In this document: positions 1 through 8,477 of the stretch, one piece after another
How positions within the stretch are numbered: position 1 is the first letter of the stretch
Layout of the letters: each line of letters begins with the position of its first letter
Assembly: GCF_014873875.1 (NCBI RefSeq)
Contig: NZ_JADBEM010000001.1
Span: forward strand, 1,674,001 to 1,738,000
DNA: 64,000 nt
Origin: Actinopolymorpha pittospori
GTDB lineage: Bacteria > Actinomycetota > Actinomycetes > Propionibacteriales > Actinopolymorphaceae
Direction of reading: 5' to 3'
Made by a program: the position numbers and the translations under genes
Notes under the pieces: model-generated
Told to the model about the DNA's origin: nothing
The model's input: only the letters and a program-made list of their open reading frames with translations
The model's database searches: none

Positions 1-696
1 GGTTCAGCGCTCGGCCTGATCGACCAGCGCATCCTGTCCGCGCCGTGGACCGTCCTCACCACCGCCGGCGACCTGATCGCCGACGGCCGGCTCCAGCAGA
101 ACCTCGCGATCTCCGCGCAGCGGGCGTTCCTCGGGCTCGGCATCGGCATCGTGCTCGGCACCGTCCTGGCCCTCGTCTCCGGGCTCAGCCGCTGGGGCGA
201 AGCCCTGCTGGACGGACCGATCCAGGTCAAGCGGGCGATCCCGTCGCTGGCGCTGTTGCCTTTGCTGATCCTGTGGGCCGGCATCGGCGAGACGATGAAG
301 GTCGTCACGATCACGCTGGGCGTGTTCGTGCCCATCTACATCCACACCCACAACGGTCTGCGCAGTATCGACAGCAGGTACGTCGAACTCGCCGAGACGG
401 TCGGCCTGCGGCACTGGGCGTTCATCCGCAAGGTCGTGTTGCCTGGTGCGTTGCCGGGATTCCTGCTCGGTCTGCGTTTCGCCGTGACCGGCGCGTGGCT
501 CTCCCTCGTCGTCGTGGAGCAGTTCAACTCCACAAGCGGTATCGGCTACATGATGGAACTCGCCCGCACCTACGGTCAGACGGAGATCATCATCGTCGGG
601 CTGGTCCTCTACGGACTGCTCGGCCTCCTCTCCGACGGTGCGATCCGACTCGTGCAGAGGAGGGCGTTGTCATGGCGACGCACCCTGGCGGACTGA
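1..696 (+). CDS. ABC transporter permease, sulfonate/nitrate/taurine type (5' end missing)
   Basis: Inner-membrane permease of an SsuC/TauC/NrtB-type ABC importer for sulfonates or a similar small anion. The frame is open from base 1 with no start codon, so the gene begins before the window; 231 residues are visible. Hydrophobic segments lie near residues 40-60, 75-95, 165-180 and 200-220. A BPD-type cytoplasmic EAA loop (ELAETVGL ... VVLPGALPGFLLGLR) spans about 124-155 and would dock on the ATPase. The stop lies 25 bp inside the next gene, so the two are coupled. The substrate cannot be told from this piece, but the linked flavin monooxygenase remnant fits organosulfur or chelate use. Confidence 0.85.
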   Translation, partial: GSALGLIDQRILSAPWTVLTTAGDLIADGRLQQNLAISAQRAFLGLGIGIVLGTVLALVSGLSRWGEALLDGPIQVKRAIPSLALLPLLILWAGIGETMKVVTITLGVFVPIYIHTHNGLRSIDSRYVELAETVGLRHWAFIRKVVLPGALPGFLLGLRFAVTGAWLSLVVVEQFNSTSGIGYMMELARTYGQTEIIIVGLVLYGLLGLLSDGAIRLVQRRALSWRRTLAD

Positions 697-1514
697 CCGA
701 ACCGACAGCCCGTACGGCAACCAGCACAGCGATCGCGGACACCGCGCCCGCGAGCAGACCGACGTCCCACACCGGCCCGGCGGTGCGGATGCGGAGCATC
801 GTGCGCAGCTTCGGCGACCGCAGAGTCCTCGACGCACTCGACCTCGACATCGGGCAGGGAGAGTTCGTGGCGCTGCTGGGCCGCAGCGGATCGGGCAAGA
901 GCACCTTGCTCCGGGCGCTGGCCGGCCTCGACTACGGCGTCGCCGGCTCCGGCACGATCGACGTACCTCCGACCGTCTCCGTCGTCTTCCAGGACTCGCG
1001 ACTCCTACCCTGGCAACGTGTCCTTGACAACGTGGTACTCGGCCTGGACGGGCAGTCGGCACGGGAGAGAGCACGGGAAAGCCTCGCCGAGGTAGGCCTG
1101 GCCGGCCGCGAACGAGCCTGGCCCACCCAGCTCTCCGGTGGGGAGCAACAACGGGTTGCGCTGGCCCGTTCTCTGGTCCGCGAACCCGAACTCCTCCTCG
1201 CCGACGAGCCGTTCGGCAGTCTCGACGCCCTGACCAGAATCCGGATGCACCGGCTGCTCCGCCAACTCTGCGACCGGCACCGCCCCGCGGTCCTACTCGT
1301 CACCCACGACGTCGACGAGGCGATCGTGCTCGCCGACCGGGTGGTGGTCCTCGACCAGGGGCGGATCGTCTCCGACCTCGCCATCGACCTCGGCCAACCA
1401 CGCAGCCCGGCCGACCCGGAGTTCGCCCGGCTCCGAACGCACCTGCTGACCACCCTCGGCACCGGCGGCGGGTCGGACCCGTCCGCCCGCGACCACGCGA
1501 CGGAGCCCCGATGA
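672..1514 (+). CDS. ABC transporter ATP-binding protein, SsuB/TauB type
   Basis: Cytoplasmic ATPase partner of the preceding permease, 280 aa. ATG at 672 was chosen because it overlaps the permease stop and leaves a normal-length protein; the open frame further upstream is only permease antiframe. After a 38-residue Ala/Thr-rich leader come Walker A GRSGSGKST (70-78), a Q-loop VVFQDSRLLPW, signature LSGGEQQR (about 157), Walker B LLLADEP and H-loop THDVDEA. All catalytic positions are intact. The stop overlaps the next start by 4 bp (ATGA), making permease, ATPase and monooxygenase one operon. Confidence 0.9.
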   Translation: MATHPGGLTEPTARTATSTAIADTAPASRPTSHTGPAVRMRSIVRSFGDRRVLDALDLDIGQGEFVALLGRSGSGKSTLLRALAGLDYGVAGSGTIDVPPTVSVVFQDSRLLPWQRVLDNVVLGLDGQSARERARESLAEVGLAGRERAWPTQLSGGEQQRVALARSLVREPELLLADEPFGSLDALTRIRMHRLLRQLCDRHRPAVLLVTHDVDEAIVLADRVVVLDQGRIVSDLAIDLGQPRSPADPEFARLRTHLLTTLGTGGGSDPSARDHATEPR

Positions 1515-2241
1515 GTACGAAACACCTGCACCTGAACGCGTTCCTCATGAGCACCGGACACCACGAGGCGTCCTGGCGGCTGCCGGAGAGCAACCCGATC
1601 GCCAACACCGACGTCGAGCACTACCGCGAGCTCGCCCGGATCGCCGAACGGGGAACGTTCGACTCGATCTTCTTCGCCGACAGTCCCGCGCTGTTCAACG
1701 AGGTCGGACGCCGGCCCTCCGGTGCGTTGGAGCTGACGGTGCTGCTGACCGCGATCGCCCCGGCGACCGAACGGATCGGACTGATCGCCACCGCCTCCAC
1801 GACCTACAACGACCCGTACAACCTCGCCCGCCGGTTCGCCTCCGTCGACCACGTGAGCGGCGGCCGCGCCGGCTGGAACGTCGTCATCACGGCGACACTC
1901 GAGGCGGCCCGCAACTTCGGAATGGAGGAGTTACCGAGCCACCGGGACCGCTACCAGGCGCGGCGGAGTTCATCGAGGTGTCGCACAAGCTGTGGGACAG
2001 CTGGCAGGACGACGCCACCCTCGCCGACAAGGAGCGCGGCGTGTAGGGCGACGGGGAGCGCGTCCACCGGATCAACCACGTCGGGCGGTACTTCAGGGTG
2101 CAGGGCCCGCTCAACCTGCCCCGCTCGCCGCAGGCGTACCCGCTGCTCGTGCAGGCCGGGTCGTCGGAGGATGGCAAGGAACTGGCCGCGAAGTACGCCG
2201 AAGCGGTGTTCACCGCACAGCAGACCGTTGCCTTCGGGTGA
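1511..2241 (+). pseudogene. NtaA/SnaA/DszA-family FMN-dependent monooxygenase, decayed
   Basis: N-terminal half of a bacterial-luciferase-like monooxygenase of the nitrilotriacetate/dibenzothiophene-sulfone group. The family start is recognisable (HLNAFLMSTGHHEASWR), followed by ITATLEAARNFG and then a frame break near 1957. In the +1 frame the family sequence continues (AAEFIEVSHKLWDSWQDD), meets an in-frame TAG at 2044-2046 and runs on to AEAVFTAQQT before family similarity stops at the IS end near 2233. Intact members are about 430-450 aa; here roughly 240 codons remain, with one frameshift, one nonsense codon and no C-terminus. Its ATG overlaps the ATPase stop, so it was the third gene of the transporter operon. 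Confidence 0.85.
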
Positions 2242-2244
2242 GCA

Positions 2245-2330
2245 AACGTGAGCATGCTCATCATCAGGCAGCCTCACCTTGCGGTGAGGCAGTCCCCGTC
2301 TGATCCAGTGGTTGCTGGTGCGGGGTTGAC
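2245..2330 (-). ncRNA. Putative omega RNA 3' end / right-end hairpins of the IS607 element
   Basis: Two structures flank the tnpB stop: a perfect 12-bp palindrome TGAGCATGCTCA at 2249-2260 and a hairpin GCCTCACC-TTGC-GGTGAGGC at 2271-2290 overlapping the last tnpB codons. In TnpB systems the guide (omega) RNA scaffold overlaps the tnpB 3' end and runs to the element boundary. Placing it here is inference from that architecture; no transcript or covariance evidence is available. Confidence 0.4.
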
Positions 2331-3070
2331 GTTTCGCGGCCTGCTGCGTTGACCACTGGCGTGGTCGCGGTCTCCTGCGTGGCTCCACGTCCGTCTCCCA
2401 CCCTGCCGTCGTTGGTCTGGTGGGCGGCCGGTCTACTCCCGGTACCGGTCCCCGTTCCACCCGTGTGCAGGGTGTCGCCGAGGCGGGCGAGGTTGATCGC
2501 GGCGTTGCGATCACGGTCGATCATGACTTCGCAGTGTTCACACGCATAGGTCCGGTCGGCCAGGGTCAGGTTTGGTTTTCGCCTGCCGCAGGCCGAACAG
2601 GTCTTGGATGAGGGGTAGAACCTGGGTACTTCCACCAGGGTGGAGCCGTACCAGCGGGTCTTGTAGGCGAGCATCCGCCGGATCTGCGCCAACGCCGCGT
2701 CAGCAAGTGCCCGGTTCAGGCCCCGCTTGTAGGCACCACCAGCCGAGCGCATGCCGGAGGCGTTCAACGTCTCCACCGTGATGACCTGGTGGCGTTGCGC
2801 GAGGAAGGTGGTGGCCTTGTGCAGCACGTCCCGACGCAGGGCCGCCGCACGGGCATGCGTTCGGCCGATGCGGGCCTGCGTGTGCTGCCACCCCTTCGAC
2901 GGAGCCCGCCTGGCCTTCGTGGCCGGATCGTAGGGACCGATCTGGCGCGCCGCGCGTCGTTGCAGCACCCGCAGCCGGGCCTGCGCCGCGGTCAGCGACT
3001 TCGGGGCACCAACCCTGCCCAGTTCACGACCATCCGGGGTCGCGACCACCAACAACGCGTCCGCCTTCAC
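2264..3070 (-). pseudogene. tnpB: TnpB, C-terminal part (RuvC II/III and zinc finger)
   Basis: Second half of a split IS607-type TnpB, 268 codons from a GTG that overlaps the stop of the first half (GTGA). It carries the RuvC-II glutamate (ITVETLN), the CxxC...CxxC zinc ribbon (CSACGRRKPN ... CEHC) and the RuvC-III aspartate (DRDRNAAINLAR), then a 65-residue low-complexity tail typical of actinobacterial IS607 TnpB. Removing 11 bp (GTGAAGGCGAG, duplicated at 3062-3081) fuses it in frame to the first half. Translational coupling could in principle yield a two-part protein, but a slippage-type mutation is the simpler reading. Confidence 0.8.
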
Positions 3071-3768
3071 CTCGCCTTCACCCCCACATCCACGCCCACC
3101 ACCGGTTCGCGACGCCCGACATGCCCGGGCACCCCTGCGGCGCGCTGAAGGACGGCCTGGAAAGACACATGCCAGCGTCCAGCAGAGTCATGGGCCAGGG
3201 TGGCGGACAGGATTCGGGCGGTACCCGCCTCGACGCGGCGGGCGAGTTTGCGGGTGGACTCATGCGTCTTGAGCCTGCCCAGTCGCGGGAGGGTGACGTG
3301 GTGCCGGTCGGGTTCGACCCGGATCGTTCCGGTGGTGAACCGCACCGACGCGTGGGACCGCTTCGACTTGAACCGGGGGAACCCAACCGCCCGCCCGGCG
3401 CGCTGGCCCCTCCGCGACTTGGACCAGGCATCCAAGCCGCGCGCTAGGGCATCCAGGCCGGTGCTGTAGGCCTCCTTGGAGTTCTCACCCCACCACGGCG
3501 CCACGCTGTCCTTGCGGGCATTCCACTCCCGCCGCAACGCGGGAAGGAACCAACCCAACGTCGGGGTGAGGCCCTCCTCCGGCACGGCGTAGCTGCGCTC
3601 GGCCACCCGCTGGTCCATCACCGCCCGCACCAGACCGAGCATCGTGTTGTGCGCCTTACGGGCACCACCCGCATGCGACCAAAACCTCCGCTCCTGGACG
3701 GGCGTGGGGTCAAGCGCGTACCGGTACGCCTGCACCACCCAGCCATCGGGGACCTCGAACCTGGCCAT
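3067..3768 (-). pseudogene. tnpB: TnpB, N-terminal part
   Basis: First half of the split TnpB, 233 codons from ATG 3768 (a GTG one codon earlier is also possible). It opens with the usual QAYRYALDPTPVQE segment, contains the GFPRFKSKR signature of the OrfB/TnpB family, and reaches the RuvC-I motif VVGVDVGVK (Asp about residue 227) just before the premature TGA at 3067-3069. Its start overlaps the tnpA stop (GTGATG), as in intact IS607 elements. Loss of frame directly after RuvC-I separates the nuclease acid residues onto two polypeptides. Confidence 0.8.
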
Positions 3769-4286
3769 CACACCACCCCCGCGTGCGACAACGCGTCCGG
3801 CACCGCCACTGGCTCCGGGGCGGTGGTCTTGGCGGCGGTGACCGCCCCCATCGCCCGGGCCCTAGTACCACGACGGCCGTACAACCTCACGCACATTCCG
3901 GTGAGCACCTCGATCATGTCGGCCACCAGATCATCGGTGGTCTCACCATCGTCGGTGGTCTCACCGGGGTCGGCGACAACGATCCGGCGGCCCTGGCCCG
4001 ACAGGGCCGCTTCCAGATGCTCCACGCCGAAGCGGGCGAGCCGGTCGCGGTGTTCCACAACCACCACCATGGCAGACGCCTCCGACAAGACGCGTGTCAA
4101 CTTCGGCCGCCTCCCGTTCAGCCCCGACCCAACCTCGGTGACAACCTCAGCAGCGCTATGGCCGTGAGTCATGGCCAGAGGACGTGCCCAACCAGAAAGC
4201 CGAGCGACCTGCCGATCCAAACCCGCGCGCCGGTCATGCGAAGACACCGGTTCATACACCACCGCCCGACCGCCCCTCAGCAACAT
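3768..4286 (-). pseudogene. tnpA: IS607 serine recombinase TnpA, N-terminally truncated
   Basis: Small serine recombinase of IS607 type: family segments GLDRQVARL, VVVEHRDRLARFGVEHL and MCVRLYGRR are present. The N-terminal helix-turn-helix that normally precedes the catalytic domain is absent: an in-frame TGA lies 30 bp upstream of ATG 4286, and only degenerate look-alike sequence (LRSGTVCFD) can be read in a neighbouring frame. The resolvase active-site segment reads VVYEPVSS where the family has Y-A-R-V-S-S. The serine is present, but the conserved arginine two residues before it is Pro. Likely inactive on both counts. Confidence 0.75.
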
Positions 4287-4393
4287 CGAAACAGACCGTG
4301 CCCGACCTCAACCGCCGAACTCGCGGCTGTCGCCGGGCATACATGCGCCGAGAACCTTCAAGATCGCGAGCGTCCGGCGGACCGCGACCGCGT

Positions 4394-5173
4394 TCACCAG
4401 GTCAGGTCGGCGACCAGGGGCAGGTGGTCGGAGGCGTCGACGTCGGTGCGGACCCTGACGGCTTCCACCGTGATGTCGGGCGAGACGAGTACGTAGTCGA
4501 TCCGGCGTTCCGGCTGGGCGGCGGAGAAGGTGTAGCCCGCGTCCTCCTCGGCTGCGTGAACGGCAGACCAGGCGTCGACCAGCACCTCGGTGAGCAGCTT
4601 GAGTTCTGGCGTACCGGGAAGGGCGTTCAGGTCGCCGGTCACGATGGTCCGGCGGGGCGTGGGGCCGAGGAGTTCGCGGATCCGCGCCGCCTCCTTCTCC
4701 CGGGCGCGCGGGCTGGCTTCGCTGAGGTGGGTGGTGGCGAAGCACAGCGGTTGCGGCGCTCCCTGTCCCGAAGCCAGGTCGACTTCGGCGGCGAGGAAAC
4801 CCCGTGGCTCCCCGCCCTGGACGCCTGGCAAGGAGGAGTTGACGAAGGAACGGATCGGGTAGCGGGACAGGATCGCGGTGCCGTACTGGCGGCGTTCCTG
4901 GCCCACGGCGACAGGGTGCAGGTCGAGGTTGGCGGCGTAGACGACCCGCATCTCCAACCGTTCGGCGAGCCAACCGGCCTGGTCGGCGAACGCGCTGCGC
5001 TCCGACCAGTGCCGGTCGACTTCCTGCAGGCCCACGAGTCCGGCCCCGGAGGCGGCGATCACCGCCGCGGTTCGGGCGAGGTCGAGCCGGTCGGCGACGT
5101 CTGCTCCGTGATGGATGTTGTACGTCGCGACCCGCAAACTCGTCAGCCCCTGCTCGTGGTGCCCATCGTTCAT
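4394..5173 (-). CDS. Endonuclease/exonuclease/phosphatase (EEP) family protein, cytoplasmic
   Basis: EEP-fold metal-dependent phosphoesterase of 259 aa without a signal peptide. Visible motifs: ATYNIHHG (about residues 16-23), LQEVDRHWSERSAF (catalytic Glu, about 50), TGDLNALPGT (Asp/Asn) and SDHLPLVADL (His) at the C-terminus. The next gene upstream is a secreted paralogue with the same motifs, so this is a local duplication with changed localisation. The substrate (phosphoinositide, nucleic acid or sphingomyelin-type phosphodiester) cannot be assigned from sequence. Confidence 0.85.
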   Translation of the reverse strand: MNDGHHEQGLTSLRVATYNIHHGADVADRLDLARTAAVIAASGAGLVGLQEVDRHWSERSAFADQAGWLAERLEMRVVYAANLDLHPVAVGQERRQYGTAILSRYPIRSFVNSSLPGVQGGEPRGFLAAEVDLASGQGAPQPLCFATTHLSEASPRAREKEAARIRELLGPTPRRTIVTGDLNALPGTPELKLLTEVLVDAWSAVHAAEEDAGYTFSAAQPERRIDYVLVSPDITVEAVRVRTDVDASDHLPLVADLTW

Positions 5174-5197
5174 CTCAGGGGCATCTCTAGCACATCG

Positions 5198-6046
5198 TCA
5201 CCGGCGGACGGCGAAGTCGGCCACCATCGGCAGGTGGTCGGAGCCGTCAGCGGTGGTGAGCACCTGGGTCTTGCGGGGCTGCAGGTCCGGCGAGCTCAGC
5301 ACGAAGTCGATGCGGGCGTGCGGGTCCTCCTGGGAGTAGGTGTAGCCGTCACCCACGCCGACCTCGGCCCAGGAGTCGGTGAAGACACTGGTCAGCGTCT
5401 TGATCTCGGTCGTGTCGGCGGTGGCGTTGAGGTCACCGGTGAGAACCGTCCGCTTGGGGTTGTCACCGAGGAGTTCGACGATCTTCTCCGCCTGCATGAT
5501 CCGCTCAGCGGAGTTGTCGTGCTGCAGGTGGGTGTTGGCGAAGCGCATCTCCACACCGCGCACCTTGATGTCGGCGACCAGCAGACCGCGCTGCTCGTGG
5601 TTGTCGATCTTCGGCAGGTAGGTGTTGCTCCAGGACCGGATCGGGAAGCGGGACAGGATCGCCGTGCCGTACTGGCGACGCTCCTGGCCGGGCGCTGCCG
5701 GGTCCATGTCGAGGTTCGCGCCGTACACGACGTGCATGTCCAGCGCGTCGGCGAGCCAGGCCGCCTCGTCGACGAAGGCGCTGCGCTCGCTCCAGTGCCG
5801 GTCGACCTCCTGCAGGCCGATCACGTCCGCGCGGAGTTGGCGGATCTCTCCGGCGACGTCGGCCAGGTCGAGCACGTCGTCGGGGCCGGCGGCGTGGTGG
5901 ATGTTGTACGTCGCCACCCGCAGCCGGACCGGCTGCCCCTCCGCGTTGGCGGGCACGGCGGCCGCACCGACCGAGGTGGCCAGCATCACCGCGGCGGCAC
6001 CCACGAGGGTGAGGACACGCGCGAGGCGCGGAATACGTCGAAGCAC
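5198..6046 (-). CDS. Secreted endonuclease/exonuclease/phosphatase family protein
   Basis: Exported EEP-fold hydrolase, 282 aa from GTG 6046. That start was chosen because AAGGGAGCT lies about 5 bases upstream and the N-terminus then becomes a clean signal peptide (LRRIPRLARVLTLVGAAAV ... GAAAVPANAEG, cleavage near residue 36). Catalytic motifs match its neighbour: ATYNIHHAAG, LQEVDRHWSERSAF, TGDLNATADT, SDHLPMVADF. The block around EVDRHWSERSAF is identical in both paralogues, indicating a fairly recent tandem duplication. It lies 24 bp upstream of the cytoplasmic copy on the same strand, so they are probably cotranscribed. Confidence 0.87.
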   Translation of the reverse strand: MLRRIPRLARVLTLVGAAAVMLATSVGAAAVPANAEGQPVRLRVATYNIHHAAGPDDVLDLADVAGEIRQLRADVIGLQEVDRHWSERSAFVDEAAWLADALDMHVVYGANLDMDPAAPGQERRQYGTAILSRFPIRSWSNTYLPKIDNHEQRGLLVADIKVRGVEMRFANTHLQHDNSAERIMQAEKIVELLGDNPKRTVLTGDLNATADTTEIKTLTSVFTDSWAEVGVGDGYTYSQEDPHARIDFVLSSPDLQPRKTQVLTTADGSDHLPMVADFAVRR

Positions 6047-6252
6047 GAACAGCTCCCTTCCCGGCAACTGAACTGGGTCGAGCACCCATCCCACAAGGCC
6101 CGCAGGGCCTGAGCGTGCACGGCGCATTAACACTCGGCGACGAGCCCGACCCCGGCGGTGCATGCCAAGCTAGCGCTTTCCGGTCCTGGGCGGATCTGCG
6201 CGCGCCCGGACCGGCCGATGCCGGTCAGGACACCACGGAGGGCAGCCCGGAC

Positions 6253-7233
6253 TCAGGCGAGCAGGCTCGAAGGGTCGACCGGCCGGCCGTTGCCCGCCGA
6301 CCGCGTCGCCGCCAGCGCGATGGTCAACGCCATCAGCCCGTCCTCGGCGGTGACCCGCGGCTGCCCCTTGCCGTCGAACGCGGCCACGAACTCACGCAGT
6401 TGCTCGGCGAACGGGTCCACCGAACCGTCCTCGGCGAAGACCACCGCACCCGAGCCGTCCGTGACCACGGGCTCGGGCAGCGAGGCGAACCTCAGCACGC
6501 CCTCGTCGCCGACGAGTTCGAACGTCGACCGCAGCGGCGTACCCGGAACGTCCCACACGGCGACGATCTGCGAGGTCAGCCCGCCGACGTGGGTGAGCGT
6601 CGCGCTCGCCCGGACGGGCGGCTCGGCCTGCAGGCTGAGCGTCGAGCGCCCCACGACCTCGGTGACCTCACCACCCACCCAGCGGGCGAAGTCGATGTCG
6701 TGGATGGCCAGGTCGACCAGGACGCCGCCGGACCGCTCGGTGTCGGCGAACCACGTCTCGGCTCCGGGGCTCTCGACCTGGCGAAAGAAGCGGAACTCCC
6801 GCGGCGTTCCGATCCGTCCGGCCGCGATGGCGTCGCAGGTGGCGAGGTAGGCGGGGAAGAACCGCAGCACCTGCGCGACGCACAGGCCCACCCCCGCGCG
6901 TTCGCACGCCTCGATCATCGCCCGCCCCTCGGCGGGGTCACGGGCGAGCGGCTTCTCACAGACGACGTGCAGCCCCGCCGCCGCGGCCCGGTGGGTGAGG
7001 TTGGCGTGGGTGTCGGTCGGCGTGCAGATGTCGATGATCTCGGCGGCCTGGAGGACCTGCGCCAGGTCGGAGACGGCGGTGACTGCGTGGGCGGCGGCGA
7101 ACGCCGTGCCGCGCTCGGGTGATCGGGAGTGGACGAGGACGTCGGCGCCCAGTGCCTGCCAGGCGACGGTGTGCGTCTTCGCCATCTGACCGGTGCCGAT
7201 GAGCGCGACCCTGCGCTGCTGCGTTCCGCTCAC
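6253..7233 (-). CDS. Gfo/Idh/MocA family NAD(P)-dependent oxidoreductase
   Basis: Sugar or inositol dehydrogenase-like protein, 326 aa. An N-terminal Rossmann motif VALIGTGQMAKTH (about 9-21) is followed by the family Lys motif CEKPLARDP (about 92-100) and the C-terminal alpha/beta domain with DLAIHDIDFARW, where His serves in catalysis. GTG 7233 was chosen because it overlaps the DegT stop by GTGA, a coupled junction. In such clusters the enzyme usually oxidises a sugar carbon that the partner aminotransferase then aminates. The substrate is unknown. Confidence 0.88.
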   Translation of the reverse strand: MSGTQQRRVALIGTGQMAKTHTVAWQALGADVLVHSRSPERGTAFAAAHAVTAVSDLAQVLQAAEIIDICTPTDTHANLTHRAAAAGLHVVCEKPLARDPAEGRAMIEACERAGVGLCVAQVLRFFPAYLATCDAIAAGRIGTPREFRFFRQVESPGAETWFADTERSGGVLVDLAIHDIDFARWVGGEVTEVVGRSTLSLQAEPPVRASATLTHVGGLTSQIVAVWDVPGTPLRSTFELVGDEGVLRFASLPEPVVTDGSGAVVFAEDGSVDPFAEQLREFVAAFDGKGQPRVTAEDGLMALTIALAATRSAGNGRPVDPSSLLA

Positions 7234-8477
7234 GTGGCCTCCACCAGGGTGTGTGCCGCCGCGGAGACCTTCTCCGCAGCCGCGACGATATCCGCCAGGT
7301 CGGCCCGCGAACCCAGCAGGACTTGCTGCGGGATCCACACCAACTCCTCGCAGAAGCGTTGGGTGACGGGCAGGTCGAGGCTGCCGTAGTCGGTCGCGGC
7401 GTAGGAGGGGTCGAAGCCGGTCGCCTTCAGGTCGAAACGTCGGTTGGCGAAGACACCCTGCCGGTCCAGGGGTAGGCCGTAGCCGACGCTGACCGGCACG
7501 CCCTCCGCGCGCAGTGCCGCCACGAAGCGTTCCCGAGGCAGCCCGCCGAACCCCGCCGGGTCGTAGCGGAACTGGTAGAGGTGGTAGCCGTGCATGGTGC
7601 AGCGGGGATCGCGGGCCAGCGGTGACAGGCCCTCGATCGGGGCGAGCCCGGCGTCCAGGACGGCGGCGCCGCGTTCCCGGCGCACCAGGTCGTCGTCGAG
7701 GGTGGCGAGTTGGGTCAGCAGGATCGCGCTCTGGAACTCCGTCAGCCGGTAGTTGCCGCCGAGGATCGCGTGGTCGTACCACTGTCCGTCCCGGGAACGG
7801 CCGCAGTGGTGGAAGCTCCAGGCCAGGTCGGCCAGAGCGTCGTCGCTGGTGACGAGCATGCCGCCCTCACCGGAGGTCATGTTCTTGCTGGCCTGGAACG
7901 ACCAACTGCCGAACGTTCCGAACGAACCCACCCGCTGACCGCGCCAACTGGCCCCGTGCGCGTGCGCGGCGTCCTCGATGACCGCCAGCCCGTGCCGGGC
8001 GGCGAGGTCGTTGAGGCGGTCCATGTCGGCCGGGTGCCCGGCCAGGTGAACCGGGATGATCGCCCTGGTGCGTGGCGTGATGGCCGCCTCGACCGCGTCG
8101 GGGTCCAGGCAGACGTAGTCGGGGTCGACGTCGGCGAAGATCGGCAGCGCGTCGACGCCAAGGACGGCGGTCGCGGTGGCGAGGAACGTGTAGCCGGGCA
8201 CGATCACCTCGTCCCCGCTGCCGATGCCGAGCGCCTTGAGCGGGATCTCCAGCGAGATGGTGCCGTTGCACACGCCGAGCCCGTGACGGGCGCCGTGGTA
8301 GGTGGCGAACTCCTGCTCGAACCTCGTCTTGACCGGTCCCTCGGCGTCGGACCAGACGCCGGCCTTCGCGACCTCGGCGACGGCCTGGACGGCCTCGTCG
8401 GTGGCGGGTGGCCAGGCGGGGAACGGCGCGGTGCGCACCGGCACTCCTCCGAGCAGGGCCAGTTGGTCAGCGCTCAT
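7230..8477 (-). CDS. DegT/DnrJ/EryC1/StrS family PLP-dependent aminotransferase
   Basis: Sugar aminotransferase-type protein of 415 aa. Visible are the cofactor-pocket segment NGTISLEIPLKALGI, the PLP-aspartate region VIEDAAHAHGA and the Schiff-base lysine in SFQASKNMTSGEGG (about residue 190). ATG 8477 overlaps the stop of the upstream gene (TGATG); the open frame upstream of it is antiframe of that gene. It is the middle gene of the overlapping operon hydrolase - DegT - Gfo/Idh, a gene order seen in amino-sugar and aminocyclitol pathways. The product is inferred to be a keto-sugar/cyclitol aminotransferase. Confidence 0.9.
   Translation of the reverse strand: MSADQLALLGGVPVRTAPFPAWPPATDEAVQAVAEVAKAGVWSDAEGPVKTRFEQEFATYHGARHGLGVCNGTISLEIPLKALGIGSGDEVIVPGYTFLATATAVLGVDALPIFADVDPDYVCLDPDAVEAAITPRTRAIIPVHLAGHPADMDRLNDLAARHGLAVIEDAAHAHGASWRGQRVGSFGTFGSWSFQASKNMTSGEGGMLVTSDDALADLAWSFHHCGRSRDGQWYDHAILGGNYRLTEFQSAILLTQLATLDDDLVRRERGAAVLDAGLAPIEGLSPLARDPRCTMHGYHLYQFRYDPAGFGGLPRERFVAALRAEGVPVSVGYGLPLDRQGVFANRRFDLKATGFDPSYAATDYGSLDLPVTQRFCEELVWIPQQVLLGSRADLADIVAAAEKVSAAAHTLVEAT

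Larger units (their letters stand above)
2233..4330 (-). mobile_element. IS607-family insertion sequence remnant
   Basis: Contains the standard IS607 pair in order on the minus strand: serine recombinase (tnpA) then tnpB, overlapping by GTGA. The left boundary is taken where monooxygenase similarity ends (about 2233) and just beyond the hairpin at 2271-2290. The right boundary is uncertain, between the tnpA 5' remains and the next gene's stop at 4394. No target duplication is expected for IS607. The tnpA N-terminus is missing and tnpB is frameshifted, so the element looks non-autonomous. Confidence 0.75.

Noticed and set aside
4184-6112. 642-residue ORF opposite the EEP genes
   Set aside because: Gly/Val/Asp/Arg-rich antisense translation without any domain; both minus-strand genes are well supported.
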